Origin: Thiotrichales bacterium
Lineage (GTDB): Bacteria; Pseudomonadota; Gammaproteobacteria; HK1
Direction of reading: 5' to 3'
Length of the DNA stretch: 64,000 nt
Assembly (NCBI GenBank): GCA_026709935.1
Contig: JAPOSC010000064.1
Coordinates: forward strand, 24,761 to 88,760
In this document: positions 23,889 through 33,268 of the stretch, in pieces
How the letters are laid out: each line of letters opens with the position of its first letter
Position numbering within the stretch: position 1 is the stretch's first letter
Made by a program: the position numbers and the translations under genes
The notes under the pieces: generated by a model
What the model saw: only the letters and a program-made list of their open reading frames with translations
Told to the model about the DNA's origin: nothing
Database searches by the model: none

Positions 23889-25520
23889 CTATGGCGCCGC
23901 TGGCTCTGGAGGCGGCGCCCCCAGAATCATGTCCGCTGCCTTCTCCCCGATCATGAGGGTTGCCGCATTCGTATTCGCCGAGGTCATGGTCGGCATGATG
24001 GAGGCGTCGACGACCCGCAGCCTCTCGATGCCGTGCACGCGAAGCTGATCGTCGACGACCGCTTCCCGGTCCGTCGCCGGCCCCATCCGGCAGGTCCCGG
24101 CAAGATGGAACGCGGTGGTGCCGATCCCCCGCGCGAAATCCAGGATCTCCCCGTCCGTGCGCACTTCGTCGCCGGGCAGCGCCTCGTGCCCGAAGTACGG
24201 GGCGAGCGGCTCGGTGCGCATCAACCGCCGGGCGAGCCGGATCCCGCCGACGATGACCCGCCGGTCCGCTTCGGCGGCCAGATAGTTCGGCTGGATCTCC
24301 GGCTTCTCCCGCGGATCGGCGCTCCTTGCCCGGACATGCCCGCGGCTCTCCGGCCGGTGCTGCCACACCGCGACAGTGGCACCCGGCTCATCTTCCAGCG
24401 TGGACTGCACACCGAGGCGGTAGCTCGCGGGCGTGAACGTGAGCTGCAGGTCGGCGGCGTCGAGCACCTCGTCCGACTTCCAGAAGCAGTGCACGAGGGT
24501 CGGTTGCAGGGTGAGGATCCCGGTGCCGAGCGCGAAGTACTTCGCAACCTCCACCCCCAGCCGCCAGCCCCGCGCAAGCTCGTTGATCGTGCGCACCCCC
24601 CCGACCCGGAACGCGGTCCGGATCGCGTAGTGGTCGCGCAGGTGCTCGCCCACGCCGGGCAGCGCCCGGCGCACGGGAATCCCGAGCGCACCGAGGAGCG
24701 TGGGTGCGCCGAGGCCGGAGAGCTGCAGAAGCTGCGGCGAATTGACGGCGCCGCCCGAGACGATCACTTCGCGCGCCGCCCGCACCACCCGACGCTCGCC
24801 GTCGCGCAGATACTCCACCCCGACCGCGCGATTCCCCTCGAACCGGATCCGCGTGGCGTGGGCGTGCGCGCGGACCTCCACGTTGCGCCGCTGCATGGCG
24901 GGGCGCAGGTGCGCCCGGGCGGTGCTCATCCGGCGGTTGCGGTGAACGCTGCGCTGGAAGTAGCCGACGCCCTCCTGCTGCGCACCGTTGTAATCGGGGT
25001 TGCGCGGGATGCCGATGCTCTCGGCCCCGGCGATGAACGCTTCGCACAGCGGATGACGCCAGTCGAGATCCTCGACCACGAACTCGCCTTCGCGCCCCCG
25101 ATACCGGTCGTCACCGGGGCCGATGCGACACTCGCTGCGCCTGAAGTAGGGCAGCACGTCGGCGTAGCCCCACCCCCGATTGCCGCGCTGGGCCCAGGTG
25201 TCGAAGTCCATGCGCTGGCCCCGGTTGTAGATATGGCCGTTGATGGAGCTCGACCCCCCGAACGTCCGGCCCCGCGGGTGCGCGATCCGGCGGCCCGCGG
25301 TGCCCTCGCTCGGCTCGGCCTCGTGGAGCCAGTTGACCGAAGGATCGGTCATCGTCTTCATGAATCCCGCGGGGATGTGGATGAACGGGCGCCAGTCCCG
25401 TCCTCCGGCCTCCAGGGCGCAGACCCGGTGCCGCCCGCCCGCGCTCAGGCGGTTGACGAGGACCGCGCCCGCGGTGCCGGTACCGACCACCACGAAGTCG
25501 AAGAGATCCGCACCCGGCAC
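23889..25520 (-). CDS. GMC-family FAD-dependent oxidoreductase, choline dehydrogenase-like
   Basis: This 543-residue glucose-methanol-choline oxidoreductase oxidises a primary alcohol to an aldehyde with FAD. The N terminus has the dinucleotide fold FVVVGTGTAGAVLVNRL, then HPRGRTFGGSSSINGHIYNRG (GMC signature 1 region), and VIVSGGAVNSPQLLQLSGLG (signature 2). The C-terminal active-site region has FHLAGTCRMG with the catalytic His and the MPTMTSANTNAATLMIGEKAAD tail. It starts with GTG at 25520, right at the start of the conserved sequence, six bases after the SDR stop, so the two are one operon. BetA-type choline, alkanol and polyethylene-glycol dehydrogenases all look alike, so substrate is open. 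Confidence 0.9.
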   Translation of the reverse strand: MPGADLFDFVVVGTGTAGAVLVNRLSAGGRHRVCALEAGGRDWRPFIHIPAGFMKTMTDPSVNWLHEAEPSEGTAGRRIAHPRGRTFGGSSSINGHIYNRGQRMDFDTWAQRGNRGWGYADVLPYFRRSECRIGPGDDRYRGREGEFVVEDLDWRHPLCEAFIAGAESIGIPRNPDYNGAQQEGVGYFQRSVHRNRRMSTARAHLRPAMQRRNVEVRAHAHATRIRFEGNRAVGVEYLRDGERRVVRAAREVIVSGGAVNSPQLLQLSGLGAPTLLGALGIPVRRALPGVGEHLRDHYAIRTAFRVGGVRTINELARGWRLGVEVAKYFALGTGILTLQPTLVHCFWKSDEVLDAADLQLTFTPASYRLGVQSTLEDEPGATVAVWQHRPESRGHVRARSADPREKPEIQPNYLAAEADRRVIVGGIRLARRLMRTEPLAPYFGHEALPGDEVRTDGEILDFARGIGTTAFHLAGTCRMGPATDREAVVDDQLRVHGIERLRVVDASIMPTMTSANTNAATLMIGEKAADMILGAPPPEPAAP

Positions 25521-25526
25521 GGTGCG

Positions 25527-26285
25527 TTATCCGCGCCCGACGAACGGCATCTTGGTCGCCATGACGGTCATGGTCTGCACGTTGGCCTCCGGCGGGAGGC
25601 TCGCCATGCACACCAGCGCCTTCGCCACGTTTTCCACGTCCATCAGCGGCTCGACCGCGATCTCGCCGTTCGCCTGCGGCACCCCTTCGGCCATGCGCGC
25701 CGCCATCTCGGTCAGCGCGTTGCCGATGTCGAGCTGGCCGCAGGCGATGTCGTATTTGCGCCCGTCGAGGGACATGCACTTCGTGAGTCCGGTGATGGCG
25801 TGCTTGGTGGAGGTGTAGGGAGCCGAGTTCGGACGCGGGGCGTAGGCGGAGATCGAGCCGTTGTTCACGATGCGCCCGCCCATCGGCATCTGGCTCTTCA
25901 TGAGCCGGAACGCCTCCCGGGCGCAGAGGAAGGTTCCGGTCAGGTTCACGTCGACGACGTGCCGCCACTGCTCGACGGTGAGCTCCTCCATCGGAGTCCC
26001 CGGCGCGTTGGCCCCGGCGTTGTTGAACAGGAAGTCGAGCCGGCCGAACGCCTCCTTCGTCCTCGAGAAGAGCGCCTGCACCGACATCGGGTCGGTCACG
26101 TCGGCTGGCACCACCAACGCCCGCTCGCCGTCGGCCTCCGCGTCCGCCTTCGTCTTCTCCAGAGGCTCCGAGCGACGCCCCGCCAGCACCACCGACCACC
26201 CCTCGCGCAGCATCGCCAGCGCCGAGGCCCGACCAACCCCGGTGCCGGCCCCGGTGATCATCGCGATCTTTACGTTTCCGTTCAT
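25527..26285 (-). CDS. Short-chain dehydrogenase/reductase
   Basis: This 252-residue classical SDR has the cofactor motif [18 protein letters not shown], and the active-site Ser ([10 protein letters not shown]) plus YTSTKHA (Tyr-x-x-x-Lys). After the second beta strand it has AGRRSEP, with Arg residues, suggesting NADP(H). The ATG at 26285 is chosen over 26300 because GGAGG lies eight bases upstream. It precedes the GMC oxidoreductase by six bases. The pair could carry out consecutive oxidations of an alcohol or act on related substrates; no substrate can be read from sequence. Confidence 0.9.
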   Translation of the reverse strand: MNGNVKIAMITGAGTGVGRASALAMLREGWSVVLAGRRSEPLEKTKADAEADGERALVVPADVTDPMSVQALFSRTKEAFGRLDFLFNNAGANAPGTPMEELTVEQWRHVVDVNLTGTFLCAREAFRLMKSQMPMGGRIVNNGSISAYAPRPNSAPYTSTKHAITGLTKCMSLDGRKYDIACGQLDIGNALTEMAARMAEGVPQANGEIAVEPLMDVENVAKALVCMASLPPEANVQTMTVMATKMPFVGRG

Positions 26286-26486
26286 TCCCGCTTCCTCCAT
26301 GTTCGATACCGTGACCCGACTCGGTTGTTATGCGAGCGCGGATCGTCATCAGCACGCCGCCACGGGCTGTGAGTCCGCAGCGACGTCCACAACATTCACG
26401 ATGGATGTCCCGCCCGGTGACGGAACGGGATCTTTACGTATCCAGCCCCGTGGGCGAGTCGTCAAACGACCGCGAGGCAACTCTTC

Positions 26487-26555
26487 AGCCCGAAAATCTC
26501 ACCCATTCTCGGCAAGGATCGAAGAATCGCTGAGAACTGTTGAGATTTTCAGGCC
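26487..26555. repeat. Inverted repeat, copy of a dispersed intergenic element
   Basis: The arms GAAAATCTCA (26492-26501) and TGAGATTTTC (26541-26550) are perfectly complementary, and flanking bases extend the match with mismatches. It lies just past the lipoprotein stop. The AGCCCGAAAATCTCACC left end resembles the AGCCCGGAATTTCTCACC element seen elsewhere in the window. It could act as a transcription-terminating hairpin, although no T run follows. Confidence 0.55.
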
Positions 26556-26565
26556 AGGACGCGAA

Positions 26566-27057
26566 TCACTCCACCACCTTCCAGAGCGCACCGCTCTTGG
26601 ATGTCTCTCTCAGGCAGTTCAGCAAAATGCGCCGGGTCTCGTCCGCGGTGGTATTGGCGCCGCTGGCAAATGCGCTCACCAGCCCGCCGACCGCCCCCGC
26701 CGCCGCGCCGACCGCCGCGCCTTCTCCGATGCTGGTATCAAATCCACCGCTATCCAGAAGGCCGCCGTACGCCGCCCCGGCCGCCGCCCCCACGCCGGCG
26801 CCCCCCACAACACTGGTAAGGGTTTCGAGCTGCGCCTTCTGCGCGGCGGTCGCCTGACGATTCGCGGCGACCTGGCGGCAGACGGTCAACACCTGCTCGT
26901 AGCGGGCCTCGTTCCCGGGCTCGACCACGACCGCGGGCCGATACTGATCCGACCCCAATCCGCTCGAGGTGGTCAACCCGGAGTACGCCGATCCGCAGCC
27001 GGACAACACGGCCACCAGACCGACCATGGCTAACATCGAATGGATGCTCGTTCTCAT
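26566..27057 (-). CDS. Glycine-zipper lipoprotein
   Basis: About 163 residues. The N terminus MRTSIHSMLAMVGLVAVLSGCGS is a lipoprotein signal with lipobox LSGC, so it should be lipidated at Cys21 or so and anchored to a membrane. Between about residues 80 and 130 there are two Gly/Ala-rich blocks (VGGAGVGAAAGAAYGG; GEGAAVGAAAGAVGGLVSAF), the glycine-zipper pattern of SlyB/OmpA-associated small lipoproteins. The segment before them (YEQVLTVCRQVAANRQATAAQKAQL) looks helical. ATG at 27057 is chosen to give a normal signal peptide. Envelope integrity is the usual role of the family; the exact role is unknown. Confidence 0.75.
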   Translation of the reverse strand: MRTSIHSMLAMVGLVAVLSGCGSAYSGLTTSSGLGSDQYRPAVVVEPGNEARYEQVLTVCRQVAANRQATAAQKAQLETLTSVVGGAGVGAAAGAAYGGLLDSGGFDTSIGEGAAVGAAAGAVGGLVSAFASGANTTADETRRILLNCLRETSKSGALWKVVE

Positions 27058-27108
27058 GGCTCCGCACTCTCCCAAGGAAGTCAATCCGCTTGAGGTTCGT
27101 TACGGTAA

Positions 27109-27127
27109 GGTGCATCAACACTGCACC
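27109..27127. promoter_or_regulatory. Inverted repeat, candidate operator
   Basis: GGTGCA (27109-27114) and TGCACC (27122-27127) are perfect inverted half-sites around seven bases. It lies in the 174-base region between the divergently transcribed lipoprotein and dehydrogenase genes, where a dimeric repressor or activator could act. No known regulator is assigned. Confidence 0.3.
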
Positions 27128-27231
27128 AAGTTCAACGCTTGACGCATGCAGGTGAACGCAGTCGGGAGCGATAGTACCCTTCGCCCATCTGCGAGCCGAC
27201 GCCCGGTCGGCGCAAACGGAGAAGATCTGCA

Positions 27232-29691
27232 ATGAACCGAAACCTGCCCGAGCGCGCGAGCGCGGTCGTCATCGGCGGCGGCGTGACCGGGGCGAGCGTC
27301 GCGTATCACCTTGCGAAGCTGGGGTGGACCGACGTCGTCCTTCTGGAACGCCAGCAGTTCGCGTCCGGCACGAGCTGGCACGCGGCGGGGCTCATCGGCA
27401 CCGCGCGGCATGGCGACACCCACGCGGGGCTTTGCGCCTACACGCGCAACCTGCTGCCGGAGCTGGAGGCGGAGACCGGGCAGTCGACCGGATTCCGGCA
27501 GGTCGGCAGCATCGCCATCGCGCACAACCGGGACCGCTTCGCGGAGCTGAGGCGGCTGGCGGACTCGTACAATGCGTTCGGGTTCGGGCGCATGGAAGTG
27601 ATCACGGCCGAGGAGATCGGGCACTTCCACCCGTTGGTGCGCACCGATGACCTCCTGGGGGGCACCTGGCTGGAGATCGACGGGATGGCGAGCCCCGTCG
27701 ACGTGGTGAGCGCCTATGTGAAGGGCGCCCGCGGGCGCGGGGTGCGCTGCTTGGAGAATGTGAAGGTCACCAGCATCCGCACCGCGAACGGTCGGGTGGC
27801 GGGGGTGGAGACCGAGGCGGGCGACATCGCCTGCGAGTTCGTGGTGTGCGCGGCGGGGCTGTGGTCGCGCCACCTCGGCCGGCTCGCCGGGGTGACGATC
27901 CCGCTCCACGCCTGCGAGCACTACTACGCCCACACCGAGAAACTCCCCGACCTCCCGCCCGACCTGCCGGTGCTGCGCGATCAGGACAAGTGCGCGTACT
28001 ACCGCGAGGACGCCGGCAGCCTGCTGGTGGGGGCCTTCGAGCGCCACGGGCGACCCATCCGGCTCGACGCGATCCCGGAGGATTTCTGCTTCGACGAGCT
28101 GCCCGGGCATATGGAAGAGCAGCTCATGCCGGTCCTCGCGGACGCGATGGAGCGCGTGCCGATGCTCCAGCAGGTCGGCTGGCGGAGCTTCTTCTGCGGC
28201 CCTGAGAGCTTCACCCACGACGGTCAGTTCCACGTCGGCGAATCCCCGGAGCTCCGCAACTTCTACGTCGCCTGCGGCCTGAACTCCGTCGGCATCGTCA
28301 CCTCGGGCGGGATCGGCCAGGCCTGCGCGGAGTGGATGGACAAGGGCCACCCGCCGCTCGACCTCACCGCCAACGATCTCCGCCGGGTGTTCACGTTCCA
28401 GGGGACTCAGGCCTATATCGAAGAGCGCGTGTCGGAGACACTCGGGCTGCTCTACGACCGCCACTACCCCTACCGCCAGTTCGTCTCCTCGCGCGACGTA
28501 CGCCACTCGCCGGTGCACGAACGGCTCGCCGAGCGCGGCGCCTGCTTCGGCGAATCGGCGGGCTGGGAACGGCCGAACTGGTTCGCGCCCGAAGGCGTGG
28601 CGGCCCGCTACGAGTACAGCTTCTCCCGCCAGAACTGGTTCGAACACTCGGCCGCCGAACACCGCGCGGCGCGCGAAGGCGTCGCGCTCTTCGACCAGTC
28701 GAGCTTCTCGAAGTACCTCGTCAAGGGCCGCGACGCCGGCCGGGCGCTGCAACGCATCTGCACCAACGACATCGAGGTCGAGCCCGGCCGGCTGGTGTAC
28801 ACGCACTGGCTGAACGAGCGCGGCGGCATCGAGGCGGAACTCACCGTGACCCGGCTCGCCGGGGATGCATTCCTGGTGGTGAGCGGCGCCGGGGTGACGC
28901 GGCGCGACCTTGCCTGGCTCGAACGCCACATCGACGACGACGCGCACGCGGTGGTGGTGGATGTCACCGCGCAGTGGGCGGTGTTCGGGGTCATGGGGCC
29001 GGAAAGCCGCGCGGTGGTGACCGCGATCATCGGCGAGGATCTCTCCAACGAGGCGTTCCCCTTCGCTGCGGTGCGCGATGTGGAGATCGGCGGCGCGACG
29101 GGACGGGCGGCCCGGGTCTCCTACGTCGGCGAGCTCGGCTGGGAGCTGTACGTACCAGCGGACCAGGCCCGGCATGCGTTCGACCGGATCATGGCCGCGG
29201 GCGACAGCCACGGTCTCCGGCTGGCCGGCATGCACGCGCTCGACTCGGGCCGGATCGAGAAGAAGTTCGTCCACTTCGGCCACGACGTCGCCGATGTCGA
29301 CACCCCGGTGGAGGCGGGCATGCGCTGGGTGTGCCGCATGGACAAGGCAGGCGGGTTCATCGGGCGGGACGCGCTCGCACGCCAGATCGATTCCGGCCGG
29401 CCGACACCGAAGCGGCTGCTCCAGCTCCTGCTGGCCGATCCGGAGCCGCTCCTCTTCGGACACGAGCCGATGCTCCGCGACGGCGAGGCGGTCGGCTACC
29501 TCACCTCCGGCAACTACGGGCACACGCTGGGCGGCGGCGTCGGGCTCGGGTACGCGAAGCACGACGGCGGCGTGAGCCGCGAGTGGGTCGAGAGCGGGGC
29601 CTGGGAGATCCTCGTCGAGGGCGAGCGGATTCCCGCGAAGGCCTCGCTCCGCGCGCTCTACGACCCGAGGGGAGAGCGGGCGCGGGGGTAG
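27232..29691 (+). CDS. Dimethylglycine/sarcosine dehydrogenase-like FAD protein with aminomethyltransferase domain
   Basis: This 819-residue flavoprotein has the order of mitochondrial dimethylglycine and sarcosine dehydrogenases. A DAO-type FAD domain (about 8-370) has AVVIGGGVTGASVAYHLAKLG and SGTSWHAAGLIG; H50 matches the His that covalently holds FAD. A linker domain starts about 375, and a GcvT-like folate-binding domain with its C-terminal barrel occupies about 430-810 (YVGELGWELYVPADQARH; GMHALDSGRIEKKF). Such enzymes demethylate N-methyl amino acids and pass the one-carbon unit to tetrahydrofolate. The ATG at 27232 has GGAGA upstream. It is alone on its transcript. It could feed on methylated amines from nearby catabolism, but its own substrate (dimethylglycine, sarcosine or another) is not fixed by sequence. 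Confidence 0.88.
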   Translation: MNRNLPERASAVVIGGGVTGASVAYHLAKLGWTDVVLLERQQFASGTSWHAAGLIGTARHGDTHAGLCAYTRNLLPELEAETGQSTGFRQVGSIAIAHNRDRFAELRRLADSYNAFGFGRMEVITAEEIGHFHPLVRTDDLLGGTWLEIDGMASPVDVVSAYVKGARGRGVRCLENVKVTSIRTANGRVAGVETEAGDIACEFVVCAAGLWSRHLGRLAGVTIPLHACEHYYAHTEKLPDLPPDLPVLRDQDKCAYYREDAGSLLVGAFERHGRPIRLDAIPEDFCFDELPGHMEEQLMPVLADAMERVPMLQQVGWRSFFCGPESFTHDGQFHVGESPELRNFYVACGLNSVGIVTSGGIGQACAEWMDKGHPPLDLTANDLRRVFTFQGTQAYIEERVSETLGLLYDRHYPYRQFVSSRDVRHSPVHERLAERGACFGESAGWERPNWFAPEGVAARYEYSFSRQNWFEHSAAEHRAAREGVALFDQSSFSKYLVKGRDAGRALQRICTNDIEVEPGRLVYTHWLNERGGIEAELTVTRLAGDAFLVVSGAGVTRRDLAWLERHIDDDAHAVVVDVTAQWAVFGVMGPESRAVVTAIIGEDLSNEAFPFAAVRDVEIGGATGRAARVSYVGELGWELYVPADQARHAFDRIMAAGDSHGLRLAGMHALDSGRIEKKFVHFGHDVADVDTPVEAGMRWVCRMDKAGGFIGRDALARQIDSGRPTPKRLLQLLLADPEPLLFGHEPMLRDGEAVGYLTSGNYGHTLGGGVGLGYAKHDGGVSREWVESGAWEILVEGERIPAKASLRALYDPRGERARG

Positions 29692-29770
29692 ACGGACTCG
29701 GGTGAGGGAAGGGGGCCGGACGCGGCCCGAGAGGCCGTCACACAGCGCGACTCCGGCAAGATTTCGGCCC

Positions 29771-29803
29771 CCGAGTCATCCCCGAGTCATCCCCGAGTCA
29801 TCC
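29771..29803. repeat. Three 11-bp tandem repeats
   Basis: GAGTCAT recurs at 29773, 29784 and 29795 in a unit CCGAGTCATCC between the flavoprotein and recQ genes. The rest of this 269-base gap shows nothing recognisable. Confidence 0.75.
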
Positions 29804-29960
29804 ATTGAAGCGTCCATTCCGGACGATTCCGAGCACATGGCCCGGCCTGACCGGAATTGCTGGGCAACCGTCCGTGCTTCGAGACCACGACCGGTCGCCG
29901 CCCATGCGCTTCATGAACAGGTAGCACGCCTTCACGGAGACTGTGCCGGAGCGCGGCGGG

Positions 29961-31787
29961 ATGTCAGGATCCGGGGCCATGCACGGGACGCCGCAAGAGG
30001 TCCTCGAACGTGTGTTCGGATACGGCGCGTTCCGGGGCGATCAGGAAGCGATCATCGGCCATGTGGCCGGGGGCGGCGACGCCCTGGTGGTGATGCCCAC
30101 CGGCGGCGGCAAGTCGCTCTGCTACCAGATTCCCGCTCTGCTCCGCGACGGCGTGGCGGTGGTCATCTCGCCGCTGATCGCGCTGATGCAGGACCAGGTG
30201 GACGCTCTGCTGCAAGCCGGGGTGCGCGCCGCTTACCTGAACTCGACGCTCGACTTCGACGCAGTGCGCAGGGTCGAAGCCGACGCCCGCGCGGGCGCAC
30301 TCGACCTGCTCTACGTCGCGCCGGAACGCCTGACCAGCGAGCGCACACTGGCTCTGCTCGACGGGGTCCGCATCGCGCTCTTCGCCATCGACGAAGCGCA
30401 CTGCGTCTCGCAGTGGGGCCACGACTTCCGCCCCGAGTACCTCCAGCTCTCGGTGCTGCACGAACGCTACCCCGCCGCGCCGCGCGTCGCCCTCACCGCC
30501 ACCGCAGACGCCCCGACCCGGCGCGAGATCGCGGAGCGCCTGGGGCTGGATGCCGCGCGGGTCTTCGTCAGCGGCTTCGACCGGCCCAACATCCGCTACG
30601 CCATCGTGCCGAAACACAACGCGCGCCAGCAGTTCCTGCGCTTCCTCGACGCCGAGCACCGCGGGCATGCGGGCATCGTCTATTGCCTGTCGCGCCGCCG
30701 GGTCGAGGAGACGGCGGACTGGCTCCGCGCCCGGGGATACCACGCCCTGCCCTACCACGCGGGCATGAGCACCGACGATCGCAAGCGCCACCAAGACACG
30801 TTCGTGCGCGAGGACGGCGTGATCATCGTCGCCACCATCGCGTTCGGCATGGGGATCGACAAGCCCGACGTGCGTTTCGTCGCCCATCTCGACTTGCCGA
30901 AGAGCATCGAGTCCTACTACCAGGAGACAGGGCGCGCGGGACGCGACGGCACCCCCGCCGACGCCTGGATGACCTACGGACTCTCCGACGTGGTCACGCT
31001 GCGCCAGATGGTCGAGGGCTCCGGCGCGGACGAGCAGCGCAAGCGCATCGAGGTACGCAAGCTCGACGCCCTGCTCGGCCTGTGCGAGCTGACAACCTGC
31101 CGGCGCCGGACGCTGCTCGCCTACTTCGGCGAGGAACGGGCCGAGCCGTGCGGGAACTGCGACAACTGCATCACGCCGCCGGACACCTGGGACGCGACCG
31201 AGGCGGCGCGCAAAGCACTCTCTTGTGTGTACCGCACCGGGCAGCGCTTCGGCGCGGGCTACGTCACCGATGTCCTGCGCGGGCGCGACAGCGAACGCAT
31301 TCGCGGTTTCGGGCACCACCGGCTTTCGACTTTCGGCATCGGTGCGGACATCGACCCGAACACGTGGCGTTCGGTATTTCGCCAGCTCGTGGCACGCGGA
31401 CTCATGCGCGTCGACGTCGAGGGGTTCGGGTCACTGAAGCTCACCGAGACGAGCCGCGCGGTGCTGCGCGGCGAGTGCGCGCTGCACCTGAGGCGCGATG
31501 CGCCGGCGGGGAGGAAGCCGCGCCGCGAACGCCCGGCCCGAGCCGTGCGCACCGCCCTCGGCCCCGAGCACCAGACACTGTTCGACGCTCTTCGCGACCG
31601 CCGGCGCGAGCTGGCCCGGGCGCAGGGGGTGCCGCCCTACGTCATCTTCCACGATGCGACCCTGGAGGCGATGGCCGAGCAGCGGCCACGCACACTTGAG
31701 GCGTTCGCGACGCTCCCGGGCGTGGGCGAGAAGAAGCTCGAGCGTTACGGGACGACATTCATCGAAGCGATCGAAGCCCACACCTGA
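29961..31787 (+). CDS. recQ: ATP-dependent DNA helicase RecQ
   Basis: RecQ unwinds DNA 3' to 5' in recombination repair. About 608 residues. Helicase motifs are in order: [12 protein letters not shown] (motif 0), [17 protein letters not shown] (I), [18 protein letters not shown] (II and aromatic loop), ALTATAD (III), [15 protein letters not shown] (V) and [12 protein letters not shown] (VI). A zinc/RQC region follows, with [17 protein letters not shown] and CGNCDNC Cys ligands. An HRDC domain ends the protein ([26 protein letters not shown]). The start is ambiguous between GTG 29943, ATG 29961 and ATG 29979; I use 29961, with GGAG nine bases upstream. Confidence 0.96.
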   Translation: MSGSGAMHGTPQEVLERVFGYGAFRGDQEAIIGHVAGGGDALVVMPTGGGKSLCYQIPALLRDGVAVVISPLIALMQDQVDALLQAGVRAAYLNSTLDFDAVRRVEADARAGALDLLYVAPERLTSERTLALLDGVRIALFAIDEAHCVSQWGHDFRPEYLQLSVLHERYPAAPRVALTATADAPTRREIAERLGLDAARVFVSGFDRPNIRYAIVPKHNARQQFLRFLDAEHRGHAGIVYCLSRRRVEETADWLRARGYHALPYHAGMSTDDRKRHQDTFVREDGVIIVATIAFGMGIDKPDVRFVAHLDLPKSIESYYQETGRAGRDGTPADAWMTYGLSDVVTLRQMVEGSGADEQRKRIEVRKLDALLGLCELTTCRRRTLLAYFGEERAEPCGNCDNCITPPDTWDATEAARKALSCVYRTGQRFGAGYVTDVLRGRDSERIRGFGHHRLSTFGIGADIDPNTWRSVFRQLVARGLMRVDVEGFGSLKLTETSRAVLRGECALHLRRDAPAGRKPRRERPARAVRTALGPEHQTLFDALRDRRRELARAQGVPPYVIFHDATLEAMAEQRPRTLEAFATLPGVGEKKLERYGTTFIEAIEAHT

Positions 31788-31796
31788 CCCGCGCGC

Positions 31797-31843
31797 AGCC
31801 CGGAAATTTCACCGATTCGCGAAGCGAGAGCGCGGAGATGGCC
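31797..31843. repeat. Dispersed intergenic element copy (after recQ)
   Basis: It begins AGCCCGGAAATTTCACCGAT and ends with a CGAG-AGCGCGG segment. The same order of blocks occurs near 37917 and 44790. The rest of the 235-base gap between recQ and the convergent desulfurase gene is featureless. Confidence 0.55.
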
Positions 31844-32022
31844 AAGCATCGGCTTGCTTCGCAAGCCTTGTGGGATGCGCCACCGGCCCCGGGAGCCCGG
31901 AATTGACGCCTCGCCACGAATGGCGTCCGACCATCCGCACCACGCGCTGCACCGGTCATCAAGGCGATGGCGGAGCGCGCCGTTCAGCTCCGCGGCAGGA
32001 TGGGGATGTTTGACCAGCGTCT

Positions 32023-33234
32023 TTACCGCGAAAGCTCCTCAATGGCTCCGAGCGCCTGCTTCAGGTCGTCGTCGTCGGTGAAGTAGCCGGGGGCGATCCG
32101 CACTGCGCCGAGGACCTTCGCCGTGCCCAGATCCTCGTGCACCAGCGGGGCGCAGTGCAGGCCGGCGCGCACGCAGACGTGGTAGTCGGCGTCGAGCATC
32201 TCGCCGACCTGAGTGGCCGGCAGACCGTCGATGTTGAACGCCAGCGTCGCGACCCGCGGGCGGTTGCCGCGTGGCCCGTGGACCGTGATCCTGTCCATGG
32301 CGTCGAGAGCGTGCTGAATCCGGCGAATGTGCTCGACCTCCACGGATTCGATCCGGCCGAGCGCGTATCCGCACGCGGTGGCGTGGTCGGCGTCGGTCGG
32401 CGCACCGGGCTGGCCGCGACCCAGGTCCGCGAACCACTTCTGCGCCGCGTTCAGCCCCGCGATGCCGGGGATCGAGCCGGTGCCCGCCTCCAGGCGGTGC
32501 GGATAGGCGTCGGGCTGGAATGTCGAGATCGAGTCGACGCCGGTGCCGCCGACCCGCATGTGCCGGATCTCCACGCCGTCGGCGACCACCATCCCTCCGA
32601 TCCCCATGGGACCGAGCAGACCCTTGTGGCCGGTGAAGCACAGAACGTCGATCCCGAGCGCGTCCATGTCGATGGGGATGACTCCGGCGCTCTGGGCGGT
32701 ATCGACGACGAACACGGCCCCGACCTCGCGCGCGGCCGCCCCGATCGCGGCAAGGTCCTGGACCGAACCGAGCACGTTCGAGCCATGGTTGACGACCACC
32801 ACCCGGGTCCGGGGGCCGAGCGCATCACGGATCGCAGCCGGGTCCACGTAGCCCTCGGCGTCGGCCCCCACCCGCGTGACCCGCACCGCACGGTCACGCT
32901 CCAGATGGTAGAGCGGACGCAGCACGGAGTTGTGCTCGACCCGCGTGGTGACGATGTGGTCGCCGGACTCGATGAGCCCGAACAGCGCGATGTTCAGCGC
33001 ATCGGTGACGTTCTGGGTGAACACCACCCGACCGGGGTCGCCGCAGAAGCCGAAGAACTGCGCGAGCAGGCGGCGGGTCTCGAAGATCATCTGCTCCGCC
33101 TCGACCGCGAGGGTGTGTCCGGCCCGGCCCGGGTTGACCCCGTGGCTGCGGAAGAACGCGTCCATGAACCGGTACACCGGCTCGGGCTTCGGCCACGTCG
33201 TGGAAGCATTGTCGAAGTAGTAATGCTCTTTCAT
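32023..33234 (-). CDS. Cysteine desulfurase-like class V aminotransferase
   Basis: This 403-residue fold-type I PLP protein is related to NifS/IscS/SufS. It starts KEHYYFDNASTTWPKP, the family N terminus. PLP-binding features are NHGSNVLGSVQDL, VDTAQSAGVIPID (Asp and Gln near the ring) and FTGHKGLLGPMG with the Schiff-base Lys. Cys in RAGLHCAPLVHEDLGT is in the active-site loop position used for persulfide formation. ATG at 33234 is preceded by GGAGGG five bases upstream. It follows the RND pump by 34 bases on the same strand. There is no isc or suf cluster nearby, so it may be a specialised desulfurase or selenocysteine lyase; the selD fusion at 53.6-56 kb makes the latter worth noting. Confidence 0.85.
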   Translation of the reverse strand: MKEHYYFDNASTTWPKPEPVYRFMDAFFRSHGVNPGRAGHTLAVEAEQMIFETRRLLAQFFGFCGDPGRVVFTQNVTDALNIALFGLIESGDHIVTTRVEHNSVLRPLYHLERDRAVRVTRVGADAEGYVDPAAIRDALGPRTRVVVVNHGSNVLGSVQDLAAIGAAAREVGAVFVVDTAQSAGVIPIDMDALGIDVLCFTGHKGLLGPMGIGGMVVADGVEIRHMRVGGTGVDSISTFQPDAYPHRLEAGTGSIPGIAGLNAAQKWFADLGRGQPGAPTDADHATACGYALGRIESVEVEHIRRIQHALDAMDRITVHGPRGNRPRVATLAFNIDGLPATQVGEMLDADYHVCVRAGLHCAPLVHEDLGTAKVLGAVRIAPGYFTDDDDLKQALGAIEELSR

Positions 33235-33268
33235 GTTCACCCTCCGCCGGTTGGGGATCACGGCTGCT

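Noticed and set aside
22765..24366. A 533-codon frame starting far upstream of the EamA gene
   Set aside because: The first 230 or so codons lie opposite or inside other sequence, show no membrane helices and overlap the GMC gene. The EamA fold starts at about 23658.
27109..27127. NtrC binding site near the flavoprotein gene
   Set aside because: The half-sites are in the reverse order (GGTGCA then TGCACC) to the NtrC consensus, and no sigma-54 -24/-12 motif was seen. It is kept only as an unnamed inverted repeat.
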